DNA of 64,000 nt from Mixta sp. Marseille-Q2659 (GTDB lineage Bacteria > Pseudomonadota > Gammaproteobacteria > Enterobacterales > Enterobacteriaceae). Of this stretch, positions 1 through 7,199 are shown piece after piece. Made by a program: the position numbers and the translations under genes. Below the pieces are notes generated by a model. The model was given only the letters and a program-made list of their open reading frames with translations. It searched no databases and had not been told where the DNA came from. The stretch is taken from contig NZ_CALNWY010000009.1 of NCBI RefSeq assembly GCF_940807255.1, positions 62,001 to 126,000 on the forward strand, in the 5' to 3' direction. The stretch's first letter is position 1. Every line of letters begins with the position of its first letter.

Positions 1-346
1 GAAGGTGGATCTACAGGTTCCGGCTGAGTTTTTGTCTCACAGTTTGCCCGCCTTTACCCTACAGCCGCTGGTGGAAAATGCGATTAAACACGGCACATCA
101 CAACTGTTGAATAACGGCCATATTGTTATTCGTGCCTGGGGTAAGGAACGAATGACCATCGTGGAAGTGGAAGATAACGCCGGGCTGTATCAAGCGGAGC
201 AAAACGGTGATGGGTTAGGGATGAGCCTGGTAGATAAGCGCCTGCGCGCGCGTTTTGGTGACGATTACGGTATCACTGTCAGCTGCGAGCCAGATGCTTT
301 CACCCGTGTTACGTTACGTCTGTCGATGGAGGGAGCCGGATGTTAA
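1..346 (+). CDS. btsS: BtsS (YehU) sensor histidine kinase, C-terminal part, cut by window edge
   Basis: Only the last 114 or so codons are in the window. They cover the ATP-binding half of a LytS-type sensor kinase: an N-box ([12 protein letters not shown]) followed by a G-box-like segment ([13 protein letters not shown]). In E. coli, BtsS is the membrane sensor for extracellular pyruvate and signals to BtsR. The stop codon overlaps the btsR start by 7 nt, as expected for a translationally coupled sensor/regulator pair. The identity rests on the motif set, the following LytTR regulator and the nearby btsT. The N-terminal membrane domain is outside the window. Confidence 0.85.
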   Translation, partial: KVDLQVPAEFLSHSLPAFTLQPLVENAIKHGTSQLLNNGHIVIRAWGKERMTIVEVEDNAGLYQAEQNGDGLGMSLVDKRLRARFGDDYGITVSCEPDAFTRVTLRLSMEGAGC

Positions 347-1059
347 AAGTGTTGATTGTTGATGATGAACCGCTGGCGCTTGAGAATTTACGTTTGCAGC
401 TACGGGACGAGGAGGATATCGATATCGTCGGCGAGTGTACTAATGCCATTGAAGCGATTGGCGTTATCCATAAGTTACGTCCCGACATCGTCTTTCTTGA
501 TATTCAGATGCCGCGTATCAGCGGTCTGGAAATGGTTGGCATGCTGGATCAGCAGCATCGGCCTCATATCGTTTTTCTTACTGCCTTTGAAGAATATGCC
601 GTTGAAGCGTTTGAACAGTGCGCCTTTGACTATCTGCTAAAACCCATTCAGACGGCACGGCTGCAAAAAACGCTGGCGAGGCTTCGTCTTGGGCAGCGGG
701 CACAGGATACCTCTTCGTTACCTCATTACCAGCAGCCTCTGAAGTTTATTCCCTGCCTTAGCAGCAACCGTATCTGGCTATTAAAAATGGCCGAGGTTGC
801 TTTTGTCAGCAGTCGGATAGGCGGGGTTTATGTCACCAGACAGGATGGCAAGGAGAATTTCACCGAGCTGACGTTACGTACGCTGGAAAGCCGCACCCCG
901 CTGCTGCGCTGCCACCGGCAGTATCTGGTGAATATTAATTACCTGAAGGAGATCCGCCTGGGGGATAAAAATCAGGCGGAGTTGTTGCTGAGTAACGGTC
1001 ACATCGTGCCGGTGAGCCGCCGCTATTTAAAATCGCTAAAGGAGACGGTGGGGCTGTGA
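340..1059 (+). CDS. btsR: BtsR (YehT) LytTR-family response regulator
   Basis: This 239-residue protein has an N-terminal receiver domain ([14 protein letters not shown], with phospho-acceptor Asp in VFLDIQMP and conserved Lys in LLKPI). A C-terminal LytTR DNA-binding domain follows, ending [13 protein letters not shown]. In E. coli BtsR is phosphorylated by BtsS in response to pyruvate and activates the transporter gene btsT. The ATG overlaps the btsS stop. Length and domain order are those of E. coli BtsR (239 aa). Repeats upstream of btsT in this window are plausible targets. Confidence 0.92.
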   Translation: MLKVLIVDDEPLALENLRLQLRDEEDIDIVGECTNAIEAIGVIHKLRPDIVFLDIQMPRISGLEMVGMLDQQHRPHIVFLTAFEEYAVEAFEQCAFDYLLKPIQTARLQKTLARLRLGQRAQDTSSLPHYQQPLKFIPCLSSNRIWLLKMAEVAFVSSRIGGVYVTRQDGKENFTELTLRTLESRTPLLRCHRQYLVNINYLKEIRLGDKNQAELLLSNGHIVPVSRRYLKSLKETVGL

Positions 1060-1073
1060 AAACCGCCGCCTCG

Positions 1074-2036
1074 TCACGCCGACCGTAACCGGTCAAACGC
1101 TGCGCGAATAGCGCTTTCGGGCAGATCTGAACCGATAAAAACCAGGGTGCTGCGCGGCGTTTCATCCGGCTGCCAGGCTTTGTCCCAGTCGGCGTTGTAC
1201 AGCCGTTGCACGCCCTGAAACAGGAGTCGACACGGCTGGTCTTTGATCCACAACATGCCTTTATAGCGCAGCAGATTATCCGCAAAGCCGGAGAGCAACT
1301 CTTCCATAACGGCCGAAACGGCTGCCAGCTCTACCGGCCAGCTTAACTCCACCACGATAGAGGAGACGCTATTCTGCTTTGGCACGACAGGGCGGAACAG
1401 GGGTTTGGCCGCCAGTACGTGTTCGTCCAGCATAAAACCCCGGGTGTTAAACAGCAGCGCGGGATCGATATCGCCCTGGACTATTTTATAGACCGGCGCG
1501 CGCGCGTTAATCCGTTGCAGCCGTTCGAGCAGTTCCGGGTTCTCTCCGGCAACATCGGTTTTGGTCAGCAGGATACGGTCGGCATAGCCAATCTGCGCCT
1601 GGGCAAGAGGAAAACGATCCAGCTGGGAGTCAGCGTGCAGCGCATCAACCAGCGTAATCACGCCGTCCAGCACATAGCGCTCGCAGATAACCTCATGGGC
1701 GAAAAAGGCCTGAATAATCGGCCCGGGATCGGCCATGCCGGTACACTCAATCATTAACCGATCAAAGTACACCTCGCCCCGATCGTAACCGTCGAGCAAA
1801 TCCAACAGCGCGTCTTCCAGTTCATTCGAACGGGTACAGCAGATACAGCCATTACTGAGCGTAGTGATGCGCGTGGCGCGATCGCCTATCAGCTGGCTAT
1901 CGATGGGCATCTCACCAAATTCGTTTTCAATAACCGCAATTTTATCGTTCTGCTGCTTGTGTAATATCTGGCGTAAAAGGGTGGTTTTACCCGCGCCCAG
2001 AAAACCGGTTAATACTGTTACCGCAATCGGTGCCAT
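1074..2036 (-). CDS. yjiA: YjiA, CobW/COG0523-family metal-binding GTPase
   Basis: The start is placed at the ATG at 2036, giving 320 residues (MAPIAVTVLTGFLGAGKTTLL), because the longer reading frame adds a non-conserved tail. A Walker A GFLGAGKTT lies near residues 10-18 and the CxCC metal-binding motif (GCICC) follows around residue 65. The guanine-specificity motif appears as TKTD. The family comprises G3E GTPases that act as metallochaperones or insertases; the client of YjiA is not settled. It is downstream of yjiX and btsT on the same strand, as in E. coli yjiY-yjiX-yjiA. Confidence 0.92.
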   Translation of the reverse strand: MAPIAVTVLTGFLGAGKTTLLRQILHKQQNDKIAVIENEFGEMPIDSQLIGDRATRITTLSNGCICCTRSNELEDALLDLLDGYDRGEVYFDRLMIECTGMADPGPIIQAFFAHEVICERYVLDGVITLVDALHADSQLDRFPLAQAQIGYADRILLTKTDVAGENPELLERLQRINARAPVYKIVQGDIDPALLFNTRGFMLDEHVLAAKPLFRPVVPKQNSVSSIVVELSWPVELAAVSAVMEELLSGFADNLLRYKGMLWIKDQPCRLLFQGVQRLYNADWDKAWQPDETPRSTLVFIGSDLPESAIRAAFDRLRSA

Positions 2037-2049
2037 AACTCTGTTCCTC

Positions 2050-2253
2050 TTAACAGCAGCGCATTCCGCCTTTGCCGTCACCGCCATAACGTGCCTGCTG
2101 GCGCTCACGGAAAAATTCTTTGTAGGTCATAACCGGCTGATCCGGGTGGTTAGTCTGCATGTGCAGAACATAGGTATCGTAATCGGGAATACCGACCAGC
2201 ATGCGTGCAGCCTGACCGAGGTATTTTTTTGCTGCGCCTAAGTTGTCGAACAT
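2050..2253 (-). CDS. yjiX: YjiX, YbdD/YjiX-family small protein
   Basis: A 67-residue protein (starting [14 protein letters not shown]) with the family features: a short N-terminal helix, the central [10 protein letters not shown] segment, the [11 protein letters not shown] motif, and a C-terminus rich in Gly and ending in Cys-Cys. YbdD/YjiX proteins are always found beside CstA-type transporters and are thought to assist them; the mechanism is not established. It lies between btsT and yjiA, 13 nt upstream of yjiA, in a likely operon. Confidence 0.92.
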   Translation of the reverse strand: MFDNLGAAKKYLGQAARMLVGIPDYDTYVLHMQTNHPDQPVMTYKEFFRERQQARYGGDGKGGMRCC

Positions 2254-2330
2254 CGGTGACTCCTGTGAACATTTTCTTTGTCAGCGCATTAAGCGCCCCG
2301 TACCGGCTTTACATCGCTTCATGCAGGGAT

Positions 2331-2358
2331 ACGCCGGGGCTGAGGCTCCGGCGTTTTC
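2331..2358. terminator. GC-rich hairpin between btsT and yjiX
   Basis: A 7-bp stem (ACGCCGG/CCGGCGT) with a 9-nt loop is followed by TTTT on the + strand. Read from btsT (minus strand) there is no T-run after the stem, so it is more likely an RNA-processing or attenuation hairpin than a strong terminator of btsT. Confidence 0.4.
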
Positions 2359-2379
2359 GCTTAAGTAAACGACAAAGCG

Positions 2380-4533
2380 TTAATGACCAGAGGAGATTTT
2401 TATGCCGCCTTCAGGAACCGCAACATAAGGCGTCTCTTTATCGGTCCGCTGGTCTGATTTGCGTGCCTGCAGACAGGCGCGAATACCGTAGAAGATAATA
2501 CTGTACACCACGATCAGGAACAGAATACTCAGCCCGGCGTTAGTATAGTTGTTGACCACGATATGCTGCATATTGCCGATCTGCTCTGGCGTTAGCTGTG
2601 CGGCCTCTGCGCTGATACGTTCTTTATACTGTCCCGCCATAAAGAAGAAGCCTTCCAGCTGCGGATTGGTGCTAAACAGCTTCAGGCCCAGCGCCCAGGT
2701 GGTGCAGATCAACAGCCAGAGGGCAGGAACGATGGTCACCCAGAGATACTTTGTGCGCTTCATTTTCGCCAGCACCACGCTGGCAAGGATCAGCGCCACG
2801 GCAGCCAACATCTGGTTCGAAATCCCGAACAGCGGCCACAGGCTTTTCACTCCGCCCAACGGATCGACCACGCCCTGATACAACAGATAGCCCCATAACC
2901 CGACACAGCCAGCGGTGCCGATCACACCGGCCACCAGCGAGTCGGTTTTTTTCAGGAACGGGATAAAGTTGCCCAGCAAATCCTGCAGCATAAACCGCCC
3001 GGAGCGCGTACCGGCATCCAGTGCCGTCAGGATAAACAGAGCTTCAAACAGAATGCCGAAGTGATACCAGAAGCCCATATCCGCCAACGGTAAAATTTTG
3101 TGGAATACGTGCGCAATCCCGACCGCCAGCGTCGGCGCGCCGCCGGCACGGTTTAAGACCGAAGGCTCGCCGATATCTTTAGCGGTTTGCAGGATTTGTT
3201 CAGGTGAAATCACAAATCCCCACGAGCTGACGGTAGCAGCGGCGTGAATCGTCACTTCTTTTAACTGCGCCATGATCAGCGGAGCGTTATCGCCGCCCAG
3301 CTCGTGCAGATTAGGCATCGTAATGCCCAGCCCCGCCGGTGGCGTGTTCATGGCGAAGTAAAGGCCAGGTTCGATAATCGAGGCAGCGACCAGCGCCATC
3401 ACCGCCACAAAGGATTCCATCAGCATCGCGCCGTAACCAATGAAGCGGGCATCGGTTTCGCAGGCCAGCAGCTTGGGCGTTGTACCGGAGGCGATCAGCG
3501 CATGGAAACCGGATACTGCGCCACAGGCGATAGTAATAAACAGGAACGGGAACAGCGCGCCTTTCCACAGCGGCCCGGTGCCGTCGATATATTGGGTCAG
3601 GGCGGGCATTTTCAGCTCAGGATTGAGGATCACGATACCGACCGCCAGCCCGACGATAACGCCGATTTTCAGGAAGGTCGCCAGGTAATCACGCGGCGCC
3701 AGGATCAACCAAACCGGCAGCAGCGCGGATACGAAGGCGTAGCCAATCAGGGCAAAGGTAATGGTGGTGTCTTTGAAGGTTAAAGCCGGGCCCCAGTAAG
3801 GATCGTGGGCGATAATGCCGCCAAACCATATCGAGGCGATCAGCAGCAGTACGCCGATGACCGAGACCTCACCTACGCGGCCCGGACGAATAAAGCGCAT
3901 GTAGATGCCCATAAACAGGGCGATGGGCACCGTTGAGCAGACGGTAAAGACGCCCCACGGGCTTTCCGCCAGCGCTTTAACCACGATTAACGCCAGCACG
4001 GCCAGAATAATAATCATGATCAAAAAGCAGCCGAACAGGGCGATAGTACCGGGAACCGGCCCCATCTCTTCTTTAATCATTTCGCCCAGCGAGGCACCGT
4101 TACGGCGTGAGGAGATAAACAGCACCATAAAATCCTGTACCGCCCCGGCCAGCACCACGCCAGCTAAGAGCCAAAGCACGCCGGGCAGGTAGCCCATTTG
4201 CGCGGCAAGCACCGGCCCGACCAAAGGACCAGCCCCGGCGATGGCGGCGAAATGGTGACCGAACAGTACGTTGCGGTTGGTCGGCACATAGTTCAGCCCG
4301 TCGTTGTTCAGCACCGCAGGCGTCGAGCGTGTAGGATCAAGCTTCATCACTTTTTGGGCGATATAGAGGCTGTAATAACGGTAGGCGACGAGATAGACCG
4401 ATACTGACGCAACCACGATCCAGAGCGCGCTGATGTGTTCACCGCGCCGTAGGGCTACGACGCCCAGACAGCAGGCACCGAGAAACGCAAGTATCGCCCA
4501 CGGTAAGTGTTTGAAAAGTTTTTTCTTATTCAT
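2380..4533 (-). CDS. btsT: BtsT (YjiY) pyruvate/H+ symporter, CstA family
   Basis: A 717-residue polytopic membrane protein of the CstA carbon-starvation family, matching E. coli BtsT in length. Conserved segments include VPTNRNVLFGHHFAAIAGAGP in the N-terminal third, GFHALIASGTTPKLL in the middle and LDAGTRSGRFMLQDLLGN further on, with a hydrophilic C-terminal tail. E. coli BtsT imports pyruvate and is induced by BtsSR. I chose BtsT rather than CstA because of yjiX-yjiA downstream and btsSR next door. It ends 126 nt upstream of the yjiX start. Confidence 0.93.
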   Translation of the reverse strand: MNKKKLFKHLPWAILAFLGACCLGVVALRRGEHISALWIVVASVSVYLVAYRYYSLYIAQKVMKLDPTRSTPAVLNNDGLNYVPTNRNVLFGHHFAAIAGAGPLVGPVLAAQMGYLPGVLWLLAGVVLAGAVQDFMVLFISSRRNGASLGEMIKEEMGPVPGTIALFGCFLIMIIILAVLALIVVKALAESPWGVFTVCSTVPIALFMGIYMRFIRPGRVGEVSVIGVLLLIASIWFGGIIAHDPYWGPALTFKDTTITFALIGYAFVSALLPVWLILAPRDYLATFLKIGVIVGLAVGIVILNPELKMPALTQYIDGTGPLWKGALFPFLFITIACGAVSGFHALIASGTTPKLLACETDARFIGYGAMLMESFVAVMALVAASIIEPGLYFAMNTPPAGLGITMPNLHELGGDNAPLIMAQLKEVTIHAAATVSSWGFVISPEQILQTAKDIGEPSVLNRAGGAPTLAVGIAHVFHKILPLADMGFWYHFGILFEALFILTALDAGTRSGRFMLQDLLGNFIPFLKKTDSLVAGVIGTAGCVGLWGYLLYQGVVDPLGGVKSLWPLFGISNQMLAAVALILASVVLAKMKRTKYLWVTIVPALWLLICTTWALGLKLFSTNPQLEGFFFMAGQYKERISAEAAQLTPEQIGNMQHIVVNNYTNAGLSILFLIVVYSIIFYGIRACLQARKSDQRTDKETPYVAVPEGGIKISSGH

Positions 4534-4641
4534 AGAAAAACCTGGTTTTAATAGCTAACGAAATGCCCTTCTCAAATTAATGTAGTTAGGCTTGATGTCA
4601 GAGAAGGAGCCCTGTTTTACTCCGCGGCTAGGGTGACAAAT

Positions 4642-4716
4642 TTAGCGGCTGACCAGGGGAAAATTTGCTTAGCGGTCACAGGCGGAAATAAGCGGCTATA
4701 AGCCAGGATAAGCGGT
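4642..4716 (-). promoter_or_regulatory. Four TWAGCGG repeats upstream of btsT, probable BtsR sites
   Basis: TTAGCGG at 4642 and 4669 and TAAGCGG at 4689 and 4709 form a tandem array with 27, 20 and 20 bp periods. Read on the btsT coding strand they are (A/G)CCGCT(A/T)A, close to the ACC(G/A)CT(C/T)A direct repeats reported for YehT/BtsR upstream of E. coli yjiY. A CRP-like half site (ATCACA, about 4753) is nearby. The assignment is inference from motif and position. Confidence 0.6.
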
Positions 4717-4810
4717 AAAAAACGGCGCGAAAGGGCTGAAAATTGGGATGTAAATCACAGGTGGTTTAGATAGGGCAGGGGAGCCGGCTCAGGCGGCACA
4801 AAGTGCAGGC

Positions 4811-4850
4811 ACAAAAAAGCCCGCAGGGCTTGCGCCATGCGGGCTCTCAG
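4811..4850 (-). terminator. Displaced copy of the ssrA terminator at the far end of the satellite
   Basis: A GCCCGCAnGGC / GCCnTGCGGGC hairpin is followed, on the minus strand, by a T-run. The sequence is nearly the same as the hairpin just downstream of ssrA at 16027-16066. It is explained as the native ssrA terminator pushed away by integration of the satellite. Confidence 0.75.
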
Positions 4851-4885
4851 GACTTCATCGGATGACTCTGGTAATCACCGATGGA

Positions 4886-4908
4886 GAATTTTGGTGGGCT
4901 GGCGGAGT
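4886..4908. repeat. Distal attachment site (att) of the P4-like satellite
   Basis: GAATTTTGGTGG followed by GCTGGCGG matches the 3' end of ssrA and its flank at 16101-16121, apart from missing single bases (right copy: GAATTTTGGTGGAGCTGGCGGG). The similarity extends leftward through the terminator. This marks the outer boundary of the element about 11.2 kb from ssrA. The exact crossover cannot be fixed by eye. Confidence 0.75.
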
Positions 4909-4967
4909 CTGAGTTTTTATTGCAAGTACCTGTAATATTGGGTTTTTATGTAATTCAACTTTTATTT

Positions 4968-4990
4968 GTGTACCTAAACGTGTACCAATT
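4968..4990 (+). repeat. 23-bp direct repeat inside the left end, probable integrase arm site
   Basis: The 23-bp segment contains GTGTACC twice and is identical to 15964-15986, just inside the other end of the element. Two GTGTACC motifs close to each att core suggest arm-type binding sites for the P4-type integrase. Confidence 0.6.
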
Positions 4991-5070
4991 ATTTAATGCC
5001 ATGTCCTAAACGGCTTCGCCAGGCTCACAAACGTTCAGCGTTAAATCCAAATAAAATGATTTATTGATAA

Positions 5071-5250
5071 AGTATTCACACTGTTCACTCTTGCTTTTTA
5101 TTCATTGAATTCATCAGGTTGCATAGTGAATGGTTTTATAACAATGTTCATGAGTGAACACTAGGAGTAATCACCTACACTCGAGTAATTAGAAATCAGT
5201 CTAAGCCGGTTTAAGTGGAGGAAGTTATCAGGTGCTGCATGTTCACTGCA
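5071..5250. repeat. P4-type iteron cluster near left end, crr-like
   Basis: Variants of the decamer GGTGAACAGT occur here: AGTGAACAGT as its complement at 5080-5089, AGTGAACACT at 5153-5162, AGTGAATGGT at 5125-5134, and AGTGAACATG as its complement at 5239-5248. The P4 alpha protein binds type I iterons of this sequence at ori1 and crr. The cluster lies beyond the alpha gene, near att. The surrounding 4991-5486 has no credible gene and is AT-rich. Confidence 0.6.
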
Positions 5251-5486
5251 CACCTGTCTCGTTGTTAGCATGGCAACGTTTGCAACGGTATCATGGTCGG
5301 CTTTGTGCCAAAAGCGGATACCATCGATAGTGTAATAAGAGGTAAACTGCTATTTTTAAGATAAATATTAATCTCATGTGCATTTATGTGATAAAGATTA
5401 TCCTTTTTCAAAAAGTTAGGGATTGACATTAAATTATCTCATAAGCATATTTGATTTTAGTTTGGTTACTCAAAGGACTAAGCCAA

Positions 5487-7046
5487 GTGAACACTTTCAT
5501 ATTCAGAAATAATGATGAAATCGGGAAGTTAGAGGCTGAATCAGACACTTACTTAGACTCTTGCTTTTTAGAGACAAGTATATTCAAAGGTATCATGAAC
5601 TTTGATTCATCTGAGAAAAATCCAGATTTCACAAAAAGAATCATAGTTGGAAGAACTGGTAGTGGTAAGTCAGCGCTTTTAAAAAAGATTATCGATGAAG
5701 GAAGCATAAAGGTTTATGATAAAATTGAAGCGGAAAATACTATTTTTGAACATGTTAAAAATAATGTTTTTATTTCATCTCTAAATGATAGCGGGATCGA
5801 CTTGAGAGTTTTTTATAAGTCTTTATGGCTACACGCGCTACTAATAAAAGTCATTCCAGCCTTACATCGATCAACTTATCAAAGCTTTTTCAACAAAATT
5901 CAAGAATTAATTGGTGGGAAAAAGAAACCATATAATCCAGAACTAGCAAATGAATACATCGAACAATTTAAAGACGTTTTTTTTAATGACAAGGCTTTAG
6001 TGGAAATAAGCAATAAAATGCAGACCGAGTTATCTTCTAAGATAGGTATAAAGGGTATAGATCTCGGAGGTAAACTTGGTCGAGAAGATACACAGAAAGT
6101 ACAATCTGAAACATCCAGTTATGTAAGTAGAGAGTTAATCAGAAAACAAAAAGAATTGATAAAAATATTAAATGAAGAGTTTTCTGAAGTTGGGCAATTT
6201 AGGATTATTATAAGTATCGATGATCTTGACCGCTCTTGGCTAAGCTCTAGCGATATAAGGTATGATTTTATAAATGCATTGTTAGAAGCATTTAGAGAAT
6301 TGCTTGACGTTAAATCAGTTAAGATATTGATTTCGATCAGAACTGATATACTTATGGGTATCTATAACAAAACATTAAGGCAAGACGAGAAAGATCAGTC
6401 ACTTATCTACTCAGTTTCTTGGAATAAAACTGAAATACGACAAATAATTGACATGCGCATTAATCACTTGGTTAAAAACAAATATCAAGGTTCTCGCAAT
6501 ATTACAATGAGAGATATTTTTGATTTTGATATTGATAACGTACATGCTGATGACTATATTTTGGATAGAACAATGTTAAGACCTAGAGACGCGATAAGCT
6601 TTGTAAATTATTGTCTAAAGGAGTGCGATGGAAATGTAAGCATTAATCAAGATATAGTTTTAATGGCGGAAGAGAAGTTTTTTTCTTCTAGAAAAAGAGC
6701 CCTGGTTTCAGAGTGGGTAACTATTTACAAAAACATTTCTGACTATATAGACTCTTTGTCCTTGTTAAAAAAGCACGAATTTTCATTAAAATCGATTGAG
6801 GAAGATAATAAAAATGAAATCTTAACTTATATCCTTGATAGGGCTTCATCAGACACCGAGAATGATTTACATTCCAAGATAGTAATGAACTTTGATGAAT
6901 TAATGAAGGTATGGTTTATTGTTGGTGTCATAGGGATAAAAAGGACTGAAACTCTAATAATATACTCTTCATATGATAAACCTGATCTTGATATAACTGA
7001 CATCAATCGCACCTTCATTATTCATCCTTTATTTAATAGAAGGTGA
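5487..7046 (+). CDS. P-loop ATPase, satellite cargo (FunZ/Sll1717-like)
   Basis: I prefer the GTG at 5487 (519 aa) because AAGGA lies 10 nt upstream; the TTG at 5451 has no ribosome site. The protein has a Walker A GRTGSGKSA at residues 55-63 and a Walker B IIISIDDLD at about 240-248, with a long charged insertion between them. The N-terminus (FIFRNNDEIGKLEAESD) and the general layout recall FunZ / Sll1717-family P-loop ATPases, which are of unknown function and frequent on mobile elements. No membrane segments are obvious. It is much more AT-rich than its neighbours, lies between alpha and the distal att, and stands alone. A defence role is possible but is only an inference. Confidence 0.8.
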   Translation: MNTFIFRNNDEIGKLEAESDTYLDSCFLETSIFKGIMNFDSSEKNPDFTKRIIVGRTGSGKSALLKKIIDEGSIKVYDKIEAENTIFEHVKNNVFISSLNDSGIDLRVFYKSLWLHALLIKVIPALHRSTYQSFFNKIQELIGGKKKPYNPELANEYIEQFKDVFFNDKALVEISNKMQTELSSKIGIKGIDLGGKLGREDTQKVQSETSSYVSRELIRKQKELIKILNEEFSEVGQFRIIISIDDLDRSWLSSSDIRYDFINALLEAFRELLDVKSVKILISIRTDILMGIYNKTLRQDEKDQSLIYSVSWNKTEIRQIIDMRINHLVKNKYQGSRNITMRDIFDFDIDNVHADDYILDRTMLRPRDAISFVNYCLKECDGNVSINQDIVLMAEEKFFSSRKRALVSEWVTIYKNISDYIDSLSLLKKHEFSLKSIEEDNKNEILTYILDRASSDTENDLHSKIVMNFDELMKVWFIVGVIGIKRTETLIIYSSYDKPDLDITDINRTFIIHPLFNRR

Positions 7047-7163
7047 AACTTTTGGATAGGATCTTGATAAGGACTTGATCTAAATTTTCTACGTCCGCAC
7101 CTCGCTCAGAGCTGACTTAGGATGCCCTGATTAATTGCGTAAACTTATCCAACATCAAATGTA

Positions 7164-7187
7164 AAAAACCGGCCTGAGCCGGTTTGC
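7164..7187 (-). terminator. Terminator of the alpha operon
   Basis: An AACCGGC-CTGA-GCCGGTT hairpin is followed by TTTTTT on the minus strand, just past the alpha stop codon. It also separates alpha from the convergent ATPase gene. Confidence 0.7.
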
Positions 7188-7199
7188 GTTTTACGCGGT

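Noticed and set aside
935..1285. Open frame on the minus strand across the btsR-yjiA junction
   Set aside because: It overlaps two well-supported genes and has no recognisable protein features.
5451..5486. TTG at 5451 as start of the ATPase
   Set aside because: No ribosome site precedes it, while the GTG at 5487 has AAGGA at good distance and gives a family-like N-terminus.
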